Position numbers and translations under genes: made by a program | Shown: positions 1 to 7,243 of the stretch, piece by piece | Numbering within the stretch: the stretch's first letter is position 1 | Layout of the letters: each line of letters starts with the position of its first letter | Notes under the pieces: model-generated | Told to the model about the DNA's origin: nothing | The model's input: only the letters and a program-made list of their open reading frames with translations | Database searches by the model: none | IMG/VR virus record: IMGVR_UViG_3300046794_000144 | Span: 1-52,356 of that record | Length of the DNA stretch: 52,356 bases | Strand: one strand, 5' to 3' | DNA from: a virus

Positions 1-105
1 TCACACCTTGCTTAAATTTTGCTTTAGCAAAGTATTGGCATGTCCTATGGCTATGAAATATAAAGAGTTTTTATTTCAGTAGCTCCGATCCATCATGGGC
101 GCAAC
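1..105. repeat. attL: left copy of 105-bp direct repeat
   Basis: Identical to 51814-51918 except for one C/T difference at position 100; similarity stops right after GCAAC in both copies. The repeat contains an imperfect palindrome (TTTGCT-TT-AGCAAA, about 18-31). It brackets a complete phage genome with the integrase directly inside, so it marks the attachment site. No tRNA or tmRNA end is recognisable, so the target looks intergenic or 3' of a gene. The repeat could extend further left than the window. Confidence 0.9.
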
Positions 106-153
106 AGAAAACCTCCTAAGTGCTGTAGTTGCTGGGTGAGGCAGGTTTTCTGT
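104..153. other. Inverted repeat next to attL core
   Basis: Perfect 11-bp arms ACAGAAAACCT (104-114) and AGGTTTTCTGT (143-153) enclose a 28-nt loop, starting exactly where attL/attR identity ends. There is no T-tract, so it is a poor terminator. It may be an arm-type integrase or RDF binding region of attP, or a structured leader of the integrase mRNA. The rest of 154-265 shows no gene I can support. Confidence 0.4.
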
Positions 154-265
154 GGGTTTCGTCTGCATTTCTGAATATCTCATTTACCGCTATTCACTAC
201 CTTTTTTGCTTATTGTTGCTATGGTGTTGCTGAAATTCAGCAAGAGCCAACAGGAATTCAGCAAA

Positions 266-1408
266 ATGGGATCTATCACCGTCCGCAAGCGCAAAGATGG
301 ATCTGTCGCTTACAACGCGCAGGTCCGCATCATGCAGAAGGGCGTCACAGTTTATCAGGAAAGTCAGACGTTCGATCGCAAGGCTACGGCGCAGGCTTGG
401 ATCAAGCGAATCGAAACTGAAATGTCCGTTGCTGGCGCAATCGAAAAGTCAAAACGGACAGGCGTCACCGTCAAGGAGATGATTGATCTCTACCTTGATG
501 AGTACGAGAAGCTTCGCCCGTTAGGGAAAACCAAGCGGGCCACACTATTGGCGATAAGCAAGACGTGGCTGGGTAGCGTGGAAGATAAGGACCTGACGAG
601 TCAGAAGATCGTCGAGTGGGCCAACTGGCGAATGCAGGAAGACGGGGTTCAGGCTCAGACCGTCGGTAACGACCTGGCCCATATTGGAGCCGTGCTATCC
701 GTTGCGCGCCCTGCGTGGGGTTATGAAATCGATCCAATGGCTATGCCGGATGCGCGCAAGGTTCTGCGAAAGATGGGCGCCGTCACACGAAGCAAGGAGC
801 GAGATCGACGTCCGACCCTGGCCGAGCTGGACACTCTCCTCGAGTACTTCTGTGCTATGCGGGATAGACGAAAGCAAGAAATCGACATGGTTCGAGTAAC
901 AGTGTTTGCGTTGTTCTCGACGCGACGTCAGGAGGAGATAACCCGTATTCGCTGGGACGCCATGGACGAGGCCGGCCAGCGGGTGCTGATTACGGACATG
1001 AAGAACCCCGGCCAGAAATACGGCAATGACGTCTGGTGCCATGTGCCCGACGAGGCGTGGCGGGTGCTTCAGTCGATGCCAAAAGTGGCTGATGAGGTAT
1101 TCCCGTATAACTCCCGATCGATATCGGCGTCATTCACGCGGGCCTGTCTGTTTCTTGAGATTGATGACCTGCACTTTCACGACTTGCGACATGATGGCGT
1201 CAGCCGGCTTTTTGAAATGGGGTGGGATATCCCGAAAGTGGCCTCCGTGTCCGGACACCGGGATTGGAATTCGATGAGGCGCTATACGCACCTGCGGGGG
1301 AATGGAGATCCCTATAAAGGGTGGCCATGGCTGGAGAGTGTGATATCGGGCCCCGTGATCGAGGCCCAGAAGAGGATCAAGAAACGCGCCGAAGACCGCC
1401 GCGCATAA
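266..1408 (+). CDS. int: Tyrosine-type site-specific integrase
   Basis: Integrates and excises the prophage by recombining attP with attB. The 380-aa product starts at an ATG preceded by CAGGA about 10 nt upstream; upstream in-frame starts would add an unlikely hydrophobic extension. The N-terminal arm-binding-like domain (VRKRKDGS, residues 5-12) precedes a core-binding and catalytic domain. Visible catalytic residues are R220 or R221 (STRRQEE), H305-x-x-R308 (HDLRH), H331 (GHRDW) and the nucleophile Y340 (RRYTHL). It lies immediately inside attL and converges on the PrtN-like gene, overlapping it by 32 bp. A decayed homologue sits beside attR. Confidence 0.95.
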   Translation: MGSITVRKRKDGSVAYNAQVRIMQKGVTVYQESQTFDRKATAQAWIKRIETEMSVAGAIEKSKRTGVTVKEMIDLYLDEYEKLRPLGKTKRATLLAISKTWLGSVEDKDLTSQKIVEWANWRMQEDGVQAQTVGNDLAHIGAVLSVARPAWGYEIDPMAMPDARKVLRKMGAVTRSKERDRRPTLAELDTLLEYFCAMRDRRKQEIDMVRVTVFALFSTRRQEEITRIRWDAMDEAGQRVLITDMKNPGQKYGNDVWCHVPDEAWRVLQSMPKVADEVFPYNSRSISASFTRACLFLEIDDLHFHDLRHDGVSRLFEMGWDIPKVASVSGHRDWNSMRRYTHLRGNGDPYKGWPWLESVISGPVIEAQKRIKKRAEDRRA

Positions 1409-1658
1409 GTTTTTCGTGCTCAGTCTTTGCTTTGGAGTGCTGTGCGTCCAGGTAGGCGGCAAGATCGTTAAGGTGTACGCCTCTTGCCGATTTCTGGCTG
1501 CCCTCCATGCGGATCAATGGCAGGTCGATATCGCCGGAAGCCACCTTAAGCTTCATTTTTTCTGGTGTCAGGTGGCTGAAGTAATCGGCGCATACCCGCT
1601 CAAGAGGGATGATTGCCTGGCCGCCGTACTGCGCCATTAGTAGAAATTGTGTGTTCAT
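1377..1658 (-). CDS. PrtN-family (pyocin activator-like) protein
   Basis: A 93-aa protein that I recognise as the pyocin activator PrtN family: N-terminal NTQFLLMAQY, then IPLERVCADYFSHLTPEK and RMEGSQKSARGVHLNDLAAYLD. In P. aeruginosa PrtN activates pyocin genes after DNA damage. Prophage copies next to int are also plausible directionality factors, because the fold is a winged helix like Xis. A strong GGAGGT precedes the ATG. Its end overlaps the int 3' end on the opposite strand. It is the last gene of the leftward block, so it would be made after induction, which fits an excision or activation role. The exact role is inferred. Confidence 0.8.
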   Translation of the reverse strand: MNTQFLLMAQYGGQAIIPLERVCADYFSHLTPEKMKLKVASGDIDLPLIRMEGSQKSARGVHLNDLAAYLDAQHSKAKTEHEKLMRGGLRRVS

Positions 1659-1660
1659 AG

Positions 1661-1882
1661 CTACCTCCCGCCGCCCGCACTGGGCCGGGCTTTCTTGATG
1701 ACGTGGATGATGAAACCGAAGGTGATCAGCACCCAGGTGATGAAACCGGCAAAGGCGGCAATAATTTCTTGTGTGCCACCCGACTCGAACAGGGCGGGTA
1801 TGCCCACGACGAACCCGACGGCGGTTCCGATCAGGTACAGCACGACCCCCAGGAGGATCAGGGTGAGTTTCGTTGCGTACAT
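1661..1882 (-). CDS. Small two-helix membrane protein
   Basis: 73 aa. Two hydrophobic segments are visible (about residues 5-30, LTLILLGVVLYLIGTAVGF, and about 40-62, IIAAFAGFITWVLITFGFII), followed by a basic tail. I recognise no family. It ends 2 nt before the PrtN-like start, so the two are co-transcribed. The start is supported by GGCAAGGA just upstream. It could be a superinfection-exclusion or envelope protein, but nothing in the sequence shows this. Confidence 0.6.
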   Translation of the reverse strand: MYATKLTLILLGVVLYLIGTAVGFVVGIPALFESGGTQEIIAAFAGFITWVLITFGFIIHVIKKARPSAGGGR

Positions 1883-1894
1883 GGGGTGTCCTTG

Positions 1895-1909
1895 CCGCGC
1901 TGGGCGGCA
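1895..1909 (-). promoter_or_regulatory. Stem-loop abutting a GGCAAGGA ribosome binding site
   Basis: GCCGC/GCGGC arms with a 5-nt loop lie directly 5' of the Shine-Dalgarno of the 1882 start. The same arrangement recurs at 3107-3120 and 4484-4498 and more weakly near 13476-13490. About 220 bp upstream (1910-2109) hold no gene I can support. Confidence 0.4.
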
Positions 1910-2109
1910 GAAGGTGGTGTGTGAATTGTTCAGAAAGTGGACTGGGACGTAGCCATCAAAGGTGGGTAGCCTTCTATCGTTCGCCTAGCCAGATGCTTCA
2001 GAGCAAACGCTGAGTGGCCGCAGCTGGCTGGGTGAACTCTTATTTGCGCGCTTCGTTTTCCGCCGCTTACCGACAGGCATGTAGGGGGATTGGGGTTACT
2101 GCTGAGGTC

Positions 2110-2445
2110 TCATGGTTTCCAGCTTCTACCAACGCGGAAAACCATCATCAGATTGTGATGGAGAGGGACCTTGAGAATGTGGTCGAAAAACTCGCCCTTT
2201 CCAGAGATGAATCCCGTAGGCACTTTGCTTCCTGCGATCCCGAATTCTCGCCAGCATTCTTCGCCGCCGTTCTCGTCCCAGTAGACGCGTTCGCATTTCG
2301 GAATCTCGTCGTAGGTTTTCATGAACACGGAGTGATCCGGGATATCACAGATCCGGCGCCATGCGGGATGACGCTTGCACCAGTCGGCGGCATGCTGAGA
2401 AGCTTGCTCGGTAGAGTAAAATTCTTTGGTGTTTTGTTCGGTCAT
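2110..2445 (-). CDS. Hypothetical phage protein
   Basis: 111 aa, acidic and aromatic-rich, with three Trp in the first 30 residues and three cysteines (CKRHP, CDIP, KCERVYW). I do not recognise the family. Its ATG overlaps the TGA of the small upstream membrane peptide (ATGA), so translation is probably coupled to it. It belongs to the leftward accessory block. Confidence 0.6.
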   Translation of the reverse strand: MTEQNTKEFYSTEQASQHAADWCKRHPAWRRICDIPDHSVFMKTYDEIPKCERVYWDENGGEECWREFGIAGSKVPTGFISGKGEFFDHILKVPLHHNLMMVFRVGRSWKP

Positions 2446-2513
2446 GGCCTTGGCCCCTTATGGATGTTCCAGGCCATGAATAGGAGGGCGGGGAATAGGC
2501 CGATGATGATCAT
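2442..2513 (-). CDS. 23-aa membrane peptide
   Basis: The peptide starts MIIIGLFPALLFMAWNI and ends HKGPRP: one hydrophobic helix with a basic tail. Its ATG overlaps the stop of the 194-aa gene (ATGA), and its own stop overlaps the ATG of the 111-aa gene (ATGA). This double start/stop overlap is the main evidence that it is real. Function unknown. Confidence 0.5.
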   Translation of the reverse strand: MIIIGLFPALLFMAWNIHKGPRP

Positions 2514-3094
2514 GGCGTCACCCTTTCGGCTTCAATTGTGTCCAAAAAAGCCTGGGGCAGATCTACAGCTTCCTTGCCAGGCGACCAGGACAGTGGACCG
2601 CTCTTGCTGATCATCTCGTTGAGCAGGTCAAACGCTGCGAGCAATTGGCTGTCATTGATCTCGCCATCTTCTGGCAGGTCGTCACTAAAGTAGTCTGTTG
2701 GATCGATCTCTCTGGGCATGTTCGGCGTGCAGAAGACAAGCTTTAGATCCACCACGTCGATGTCGTACTCAAGGATGTAGTCGCGCAGCTGCTCTTCATT
2801 GAAGAAATACTGGTCGCCGTCGTGATCAGTGATCGGTTCGCCTGCCCATATCCGGCGAGGCATGGCTGCAAATTTTGCCGCCCGACTCTCATCGTCACAT
2901 GTGCGGCAGTAGCTATTCTTGGCGTAAATCGAGTGCTCAGGGTTCTTAGGGCACTTGCGGTGTGTGGACCCGCAGAATCTGGCCATGTGTTCGTCGCCAC
3001 CCCAGAAACGGCCGTCGGCGCCGACCCAGCCGGTGACGGTTTGAATGCTGGCTGCTTCAGGGGATTCGTACATCACAACTATTTCTTCAGGCAT
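2510..3094 (-). CDS. Hypothetical protein with cysteine cluster
   Basis: 194 aa. An N-terminal region carries a possible zinc-binding cluster (C41, C48 in FCGSTHRKCP, then CRTC around 63-66). It is followed by a strongly acidic C-terminal half (DYFSDDLPEDGEIND). AAGGA precedes the start. Family not recognised. Start/stop overlap couples it to the downstream 23-aa peptide. Confidence 0.6.
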   Translation of the reverse strand: MPEEIVVMYESPEAASIQTVTGWVGADGRFWGGDEHMARFCGSTHRKCPKNPEHSIYAKNSYCRTCDDESRAAKFAAMPRRIWAGEPITDHDGDQYFFNEEQLRDYILEYDIDVVDLKLVFCTPNMPREIDPTDYFSDDLPEDGEINDSQLLAAFDLLNEMISKSGPLSWSPGKEAVDLPQAFLDTIEAERVTP

Positions 3095-3106
3095 GACTTC
3101 GTCCTT

Positions 3107-3120
3107 GCCGCTATAGCGGC
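3107..3120. promoter_or_regulatory. Perfect 14-bp palindrome at a ribosome binding site
   Basis: GCCGCTATAGCGGC is self-complementary and abuts the AAGGA Shine-Dalgarno of the gene starting at 3094. As RNA it would form a hairpin just 5' of the RBS; as DNA it could be a dimer-protein site. Confidence 0.45.
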
Positions 3121-3174
3121 TGACTTTGAAGGGGGAGGGGTTACAGGTTTTGCGGTTGGAGTACGGATGTGCTC

Positions 3175-3729
3175 CTATCGGGATTTGGCGCTACGCTTGC
3201 GGAACTCGTAAACCATGCCGCGCAGATCTACGAGAGCTTCCTGCAGGTCGCCGCGGGCGGAGTCGATCGCTTCGAGTAGCTCGCCTTCGCCGTCGTCGCC
3301 GCCCTCATCTACGGCCAACAGAGCCAGGCCGTATGCCTGGAATTTCGCCAGCACGTCATCGGCTGACTGGGCCATGTACTCGGCATGCTCGATGGCGTAG
3401 TCCTTGTTGGATCGCTCACTGGAGGTAGGCGCTGCATCGCAAAGCCCAAGCACCCAATCAATCCATTCCTTACGCTGCCTGTACTGCGGTTGGTCGTCGT
3501 CAATCGCTTTGACCATGTAGTGCGGGCTTCGGTTGATTGAACGTACCGCACTGACCAACTCGTCCCAGCGCTCATCCGCTGCGGTCAGCAGGGCTTGCAG
3601 GGCGTCACGCTCGGCGCTTACCCGGTCGAAGTCTTCGGACATCACGACCGTAGGCTGGAAAACTGCTTTGCACTCGCCTTCAACGCCAGGTAGAAAGCCT
3701 TTCAACTTCCAGAGCTTTACTTCCTTCAT
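3175..3729 (-). CDS. Hypothetical coiled-coil phage protein
   Basis: 184 aa. A heptad-like stretch (about 30-65, FDRVSAERDALQALLTAADERW) is followed by an acidic loop (DEGGDDGEGE) and a basic C-terminus. Not recognised. Its ATG overlaps the TGA of the DUF4406 gene (3726-3729), which indicates translational coupling. Confidence 0.55.
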   Translation of the reverse strand: MKEVKLWKLKGFLPGVEGECKAVFQPTVVMSEDFDRVSAERDALQALLTAADERWDELVSAVRSINRSPHYMVKAIDDDQPQYRQRKEWIDWVLGLCDAAPTSSERSNKDYAIEHAEYMAQSADDVLAKFQAYGLALLAVDEGGDDGEGELLEAIDSARGDLQEALVDLRGMVYEFRKRSAKSR

Positions 3730-4037
3730 ACAGCCTCCCTCGTTACCAGATCATGGGCATTCACAACTCGCATGCCGAGGTGTTCCGCGATCATCACTTC
3801 CAGGCGGGCACCCTTTGAATGCTCCCAGCCGGGCAGGGTGGCCACGGTGTCGCAGTCCATCAGGGCGGCAATGTCGCGGCGCATGCAGTCGTTCCAGGTG
3901 CCACCATCGGGATTGATCTCGGCGGGGTTGGTGACGGTATGGCCGCCGGCGCGCAGGTTGGTGGTCATGGCGTGGAAGGCGGCGAAGTTGAGGCCGGGCA
4001 AGCCGGTCATGGGGCCGCTAAGGTAGATGCGCCTCAT
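3726..4037 (-). CDS. DUF4406 protein (deoxyribosyltransferase-like fold)
   Basis: 103 aa. The N-terminal RIYLSGPMTGLPGLN is the hallmark of DUF4406, a family with the nucleoside 2-deoxyribosyltransferase fold. It is followed by NPAEINPDGGTWNDCMRRDIAALMDCDTVATLPGWE, with the acidic and W/GWE elements typical of the family. Such proteins are common in phage accessory regions, and a nucleotide-salvage role is inferred only from the fold. It overlaps both neighbours by 4 nt. Confidence 0.8.
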   Translation of the reverse strand: MRRIYLSGPMTGLPGLNFAAFHAMTTNLRAGGHTVTNPAEINPDGGTWNDCMRRDIAALMDCDTVATLPGWEHSKGARLEVMIAEHLGMRVVNAHDLVTREAV

Positions 4038-4471
4038 GCGGCCACCTGCTGCTCTGCCGGATTGCGGATCAAGCCTAGGCGAACCCCTTCATCGCGAACA
4101 ATCAGAATGTCGTCGCCATAGCCCCAAGGATTCTCGAATCCGTTATCCATCGTTGGCTGGAAATACCCGTAGCGCATCGTCGACCCGTTGAGTACGAACG
4201 CGCCGATAGACCCGGCCAGGCTCTTCAGGGTGCCGCCGTGCGAGAAACCATCCCACCGGCCTTCCTTCGCAACGTTAATGCGGGCGCCGGTGTAGTCATC
4301 GAACAGCCAGACGATGTTGCGGCGTTCGTTAAGGGCAAGGTAGGCGTCGTGGCCAGCGCCTTTGTTACGAAAGAAGCGCCGACCACAATTGGCAATCACC
4401 ATGATGAATTCGTTCGCTGTGATGATTCGGTCTAACCGTTGCTGGCCGATGGTTTTGTTTTCTGTAGGCAT
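4034..4471 (-). CDS. Hypothetical phage protein
   Basis: 145 aa from the ATG with AAGGA upstream; an in-frame ATG at 4492 lies inside the upstream hairpin and is less likely. Aromatic and glycine-rich centre (WDGFSHGGTLKSLAG, NGFENPWGYGDD). Family not recognised. A GC-rich stem-loop (4484-4498) sits just 5' of the RBS. Confidence 0.6.
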   Translation of the reverse strand: MPTENKTIGQQRLDRIITANEFIMVIANCGRRFFRNKGAGHDAYLALNERRNIVWLFDDYTGARINVAKEGRWDGFSHGGTLKSLAGSIGAFVLNGSTMRYGYFQPTMDNGFENPWGYGDDILIVRDEGVRLGLIRNPAEQQVAA

Positions 4472-4483
4472 GGGAAGTCCTTG

Positions 4484-4498
4484 CCGGGCCATGCCCGG
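4484..4498 (-). promoter_or_regulatory. Stem-loop abutting a GGCAAGGA ribosome binding site
   Basis: CCGGGC and GCCCGG arms with a 3-nt loop lie immediately 5' of the RBS of the 4471 start. The architecture is the same as at 1895 and 3107. Confidence 0.4.
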
Positions 4499-4534
4499 GC
4501 GGCGGAGTTGGGCGGTGAAATAGATGACTACGAG

Positions 4535-4789
4535 TCAGGCTGCAGCGGTCGATTCCGGCGAATAGTCCATCCACGAAAGTTTCGTCGGCGACTTTCGCTT
4601 TGAGTCGTTCTGCGGCAGCTTGATCTTTGCCCTAATGATTACGTCTCGGCACCGACCTAGCTTTCGAATTCTATCGGCGTAGTCGGCGGCATACTGAGGG
4701 GCATCGAACATGCTACTGAGCTGAGCGACGCGCTTACCGTCCATGATCTTGATGACGCGATCTTCTACGGCTTGCAGCCACTGGCTCAT
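4535..4789 (-). CDS. Small hypothetical protein
   Basis: 84 aa, basic in the middle (RDVIIRAKIKLPQNDSKRKSP), starting MSQWLQAVEDRVIKIMDGKRV. Not recognised. It begins 7 nt after the 33-aa gene and follows it in the same leftward transcript. Confidence 0.5.
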   Translation of the reverse strand: MSQWLQAVEDRVIKIMDGKRVAQLSSMFDAPQYAADYADRIRKLGRCRDVIIRAKIKLPQNDSKRKSPTKLSWMDYSPESTAAA

Positions 4790-4795
4790 TGAGAG

Positions 4796-4897
4796 TTAGA
4801 TTCTTTGACCTTTCTCGATCTTGAAGTCTCGAACCTTGCGTTTCGCCTCTTCTCGGGCGAAGTGTTCATTCATCCCGAAAACCGCAAATGTGCTCAT
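4796..4897 (-). CDS. 33-aa basic peptide
   Basis: Sequence starts MSTFAVFGMNEHFAREEAKR and ends in a Lys/Arg-rich helix. A GGAG lies upstream, and the ORF fills the gap between two leftward genes with spacings of 4 and 7 nt. This packing is the evidence; function unknown. Confidence 0.45.
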   Translation of the reverse strand: MSTFAVFGMNEHFAREEAKRKVRDFKIEKGQRI

Positions 4898-4901
4898 GGC
4901 T

Positions 4902-5213
4902 TCACTCCAGACAGTCGAGGGCTTTTTGAAGAAGCTCGCTCACTGGCAGCTCTTCATCCTCATCGTGATTCATCGCGCGCTTGATGTAGGTGCAAGCCTC
5001 TTCAGCTCCGCCTCGCAACTGATCCAGCTCTTCATCGGAGTCGTCAGCCTGGCTTTCGAGCATGCGGATGTCTTCGCGCAGGCCCTCAAGCTCGGCGCTA
5101 GGATCAATGCATTGCGCGGTAAGACGCCGGGTCAGTTCGGCGGCGGCGGACGGCTCAAGCGCCGCGTAGTGCAGGCACTCTTCGTCGCTCAACGCACTTG
5201 CAGGAATGCTCAT
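4902..5213 (-). CDS. Hypothetical acidic protein
   Basis: 103 aa from an ATG preceded by GGAGA; an upstream in-frame ATG at 5294 lacks an RBS. Strongly acidic, helical and probably coiled-coil in the middle (ELEGLREDIRMLESQADDSDEELDQL). Not recognised; a leftward accessory gene directly downstream of the DGR. Confidence 0.55.
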   Translation of the reverse strand: MSIPASALSDEECLHYAALEPSAAAELTRRLTAQCIDPSAELEGLREDIRMLESQADDSDEELDQLRGGAEEACTYIKRAMNHDEDEELPVSELLQKALDCLE

Positions 5214-5306
5214 GGGGTATCTCCAGGTGTGCGCCTGCCTCACCCGGCTGGCGTGATTCGTGAAATGGGTTGATGATTTGCGCTCAACAATCAAAGGGTG
5301 GCTGCG

Positions 5307-5504
5307 ATGAGCGCGAAAACCGATGTTGAGGCGATACGGCTGATAGGCGATGAGGTTGTGCGGCTACTCATGCTTCCCGAGGAAAGGCTTGAGGTTGAGG
5401 TCCGCCATGGGCTCAAGCTGATTGCTGACCTGGCTCGATGGCGTGACCTTGCTTATGGGGTAGAACCTCGCGCCTCTGGTAGGTCTTTGTCAGGTCCGCG
5501 TTAA
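5307..5504 (+). CDS. Possible small rightward protein antisense to RT end
   Basis: 65 aa, beginning MSAKTDVEAIRLIGDEVV and helical throughout (LMLPEERLEVEVRHGLKLIADLARW). It fills the only sizeable gap in the leftward block (5214-5412), then overlaps the last 92 bp of the reverse transcriptase on the other strand. AAAGGG lies about 11 nt upstream. It may be a real small gene, or the 5' remnant of a gene truncated when the DGR entered. Confidence 0.35.
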   Translation: MSAKTDVEAIRLIGDEVVRLLMLPEERLEVEVRHGLKLIADLARWRDLAYGVEPRASGRSLSGPR

Positions 5505-6624
5505 CTGTGTTGCCGCGCTTGAGCACAACATTCGCCAGGGTGGCGCGGTCCTTTTGACTGTGGCTGGCCTGACTGAGCAGGCCGAAGTAGCTGTTGGCGG
5601 TCTCGCGCAGATCCTCGGTCGGCGCCGCGGTGGTACGCTTCAGCGCTTGGGCAAGTGACCGCTTGCGGGTGGTGCGCCGCCAGGGCTTGATGACGTGCCC
5701 AACGAAGTCGACGCCCCGGTCCACGGGCTGCAGGATCGTCTTCGTGGGGTTCAGCTTGGCGCCGAGCCTTGGCAGGAACGCTTCGACCTCGGCCAGCCAC
5801 TGGTTGAGCTGCTGCGGCGACTCATGCAGGAGCACGAAGTCATCGACGTACCGGATGTAGTGCTTGGCCCGCAGTGTGTGCTTGGCGAACTGGTCCAGGG
5901 CATCGAGGTAGACGTTGGCGAAGAACTGCGACGACAGGTTGCCGATTGGCAGGCCGAGGTGAGCAGGCTGCGCAACCAGGCGCTTGTGCTGCGGTACCCG
6001 GTTGAACAAGTGCGCCGGGCTTCTGGTCTCGTAATCCTCTCGGGGGTCGTGCATGAGTATCTGCGTGGCCAGGGCCAGCCACCAAGGTTCGGTTATCTTC
6101 GCGGCCAGTTGCTTGCGGAGCACTGCCTTGTCGATAGCGACGAAGAAGTTGGCCAAATCGAGCTTGAGATACCAGCAAGGCTTTGACCAGTTCTGCGAGG
6201 CGCTGCGGATCTTCGATTCAAGGCGCTTGGCGGCGTACAGCGTGCCGCGCCCTGGGATGCACGCGCAACTGTCCGCTATGAAGCTGGCGTAGAAGCGCGG
6301 TGCCACATGGTTGTACAGCAGGTGGTGGACGACGCGGTCCCGAAAGGCTGCTGCCCATACTTCCCGGGCTTTCGGTCGGGTGACTACGAAGCAGATAGAT
6401 CGGCCTGGCCGGTAATTGCCGGCGGTCAGGTCGTTGTACAGCTCGAAGAGATTCAGTTCCAGTTCCTGCTCGAACCGCCGGGCGCTCGCCGTGTTGCGCT
6501 TGCGTCGTCGGCAGTCGTAATACGCTTGAACCAGATCCTCGAACTGTAAGGGTGCAACACTGGAATCTGCGGACAGGGCGCACGCTGCGCTCGTTGTTCT
6601 TGTTGTCGTTGTTCTGGTTGCCAT
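5413..6624 (-). CDS. DGR reverse transcriptase
   Basis: Reverse-transcribes the TR RNA with errors at adenines, producing cDNA that replaces VR sequence. 403 aa. Palm motifs: YLKLD with the first catalytic Asp at 156, YVDD at 259-262, and IGNLSSQ at 227-233. The last matches the IGxxxSQ signature separating DGR RTs from retron and group II RTs (QGxxxSP). No integrase or maturase domain is seen. The only usable ATG I find lies inside the TR, in a different frame from the VR reading frame, so the first about 20 residues are TR-encoded. It is the last gene of the DGR, after avd and TR, as in the Bordetella BPP-1 DGR. Confidence 0.95.
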   Translation of the reverse strand: MATRTTTTRTTSAACALSADSSVAPLQFEDLVQAYYDCRRRKRNTASARRFEQELELNLFELYNDLTAGNYRPGRSICFVVTRPKAREVWAAAFRDRVVHHLLYNHVAPRFYASFIADSCACIPGRGTLYAAKRLESKIRSASQNWSKPCWYLKLDLANFFVAIDKAVLRKQLAAKITEPWWLALATQILMHDPREDYETRSPAHLFNRVPQHKRLVAQPAHLGLPIGNLSSQFFANVYLDALDQFAKHTLRAKHYIRYVDDFVLLHESPQQLNQWLAEVEAFLPRLGAKLNPTKTILQPVDRGVDFVGHVIKPWRRTTRKRSLAQALKRTTAAPTEDLRETANSYFGLLSQASHSQKDRATLANVVLKRGNTVNADLTKTYQRREVLPHKQGHAIEPGQQSA

Positions 6625-6666
6625 CGCTAAAGTCCATGTTGTAGGCGTTGTTGGCTGAGAACTGCG
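6566..6666 (-). repeat. DGR template repeat (TR)
   Basis: 101 nt between avd and the RT. Read on the minus strand, it is packed with AAC/AAY codons in the VR frame (SANNAYNMDFSDGNQNNDNK), which maximises diversity when A is randomised. It aligns without gaps to VR1 (7259-7359) and VR2 (7953-8053). VR1 differs at 13 and VR2 at 12 sites, all at the 33 coding-strand adenines and none at the other 68 positions. The right-hand identical stretch ending GTCCGCAGA is the likely IMH. Confidence 0.95.
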
Positions 6667-6836
6667 ACCTGCCGTGCTATCTACATCGCCCCGCCGAAGG
6701 AGCTCCGATCAGCGGGGAAACTGCGCCGGACCTTCGCGGACGCTTTAGACCGTAGGTATCCGTGGGTGCGCCTGGCGGTGGCCTTTTGGCCAGCGGCACG
6801 ACCAGATTCAGCGCACAGAAGAGAGGGCCTTGACCC

Positions 6837-7193
6837 TCAAGTAGCGGGCGCGGTTGCGGAGCTTCTTTTCCAGGCATTGGCCTGTTTGCCCACCGATGCA
6901 GTGAGCTTCATAACCTTTGCGTGCTGCGGGATGCTCATGAACTGCATGTCCACCATCGTTCGCAGCAACTGATTGATGACCTGAATACTTTCCAGCAGCG
7001 TATTCAGATGAGGGCGCTTATCGCGGGCCATGTTTGCTCGGCCGATCATCCTCAGAACCTCAAGGCACTCGTCCAGAATCTTGACGCCTACCAACTGCTT
7101 CAAATCGCGCGGAATGTTCCGCACTAACTGAATCGCGACGCCAAGTAGTCCCTCGGCTGATTTGTGGATATCCAGATCCATGTGCATGGCCAT
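6837..7193 (-). CDS. avd: DGR accessory variability determinant (Avd)
   Basis: 118 aa, all-helical and moderately basic (NIPRDLKQLVGVKILDECLEVLRMIGRANMARDKRPHLNTLLESIQVINQLLRTMVD). This fits the four-helix-bundle Avd family, which forms a pentamer that binds the RT and the TR RNA and is needed for adenine mutagenesis in BPP-1. It sits between VR1 and TR, the canonical place. AAGGGA precedes the first of three clustered ATGs. About 170 bp between it and the TR hold no gene; this segment is probably part of the structured DGR RNA. Confidence 0.85.
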   Translation of the reverse strand: MAMHMDLDIHKSAEGLLGVAIQLVRNIPRDLKQLVGVKILDECLEVLRMIGRANMARDKRPHLNTLLESIQVINQLLRTMVDMQFMSIPQHAKVMKLTASVGKQANAWKRSSATAPAT

Positions 7194-7211
7194 GCGAAGT
7201 CCCTTAAAGCG

Positions 7212-7227
7212 AGTCGCTGCCGCGACT
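7212..7227 (-). other. Hairpin downstream of VR1
   Basis: AGTCGC and GCGACT arms with a 4-nt loop (GGCA on the coding strand), 31 nt past the VR1 end. In BPP-1 a short GC-rich hairpin or cruciform with a 4-nt loop just downstream of VR promotes target recognition. A weaker GGCC-GTCA-GGCC hairpin (7911-7922) lies 30 nt past VR2. Confidence 0.5.
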
Positions 7228-7243
7228 TAAATGAATGATTGAA

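Noticed and set aside
1-105. tRNA or tmRNA fragment at the attachment site
   Set aside because: No T-loop, acceptor CCA or cloverleaf pattern on either strand.
6218-6637. Open frame through the TR in the VR reading frame (MDFSDGNQNNDNK...)
   Set aside because: It is the TR read in the target frame and then runs out of frame across the RT gene; no RBS. It explains the TR codons, not a gene.
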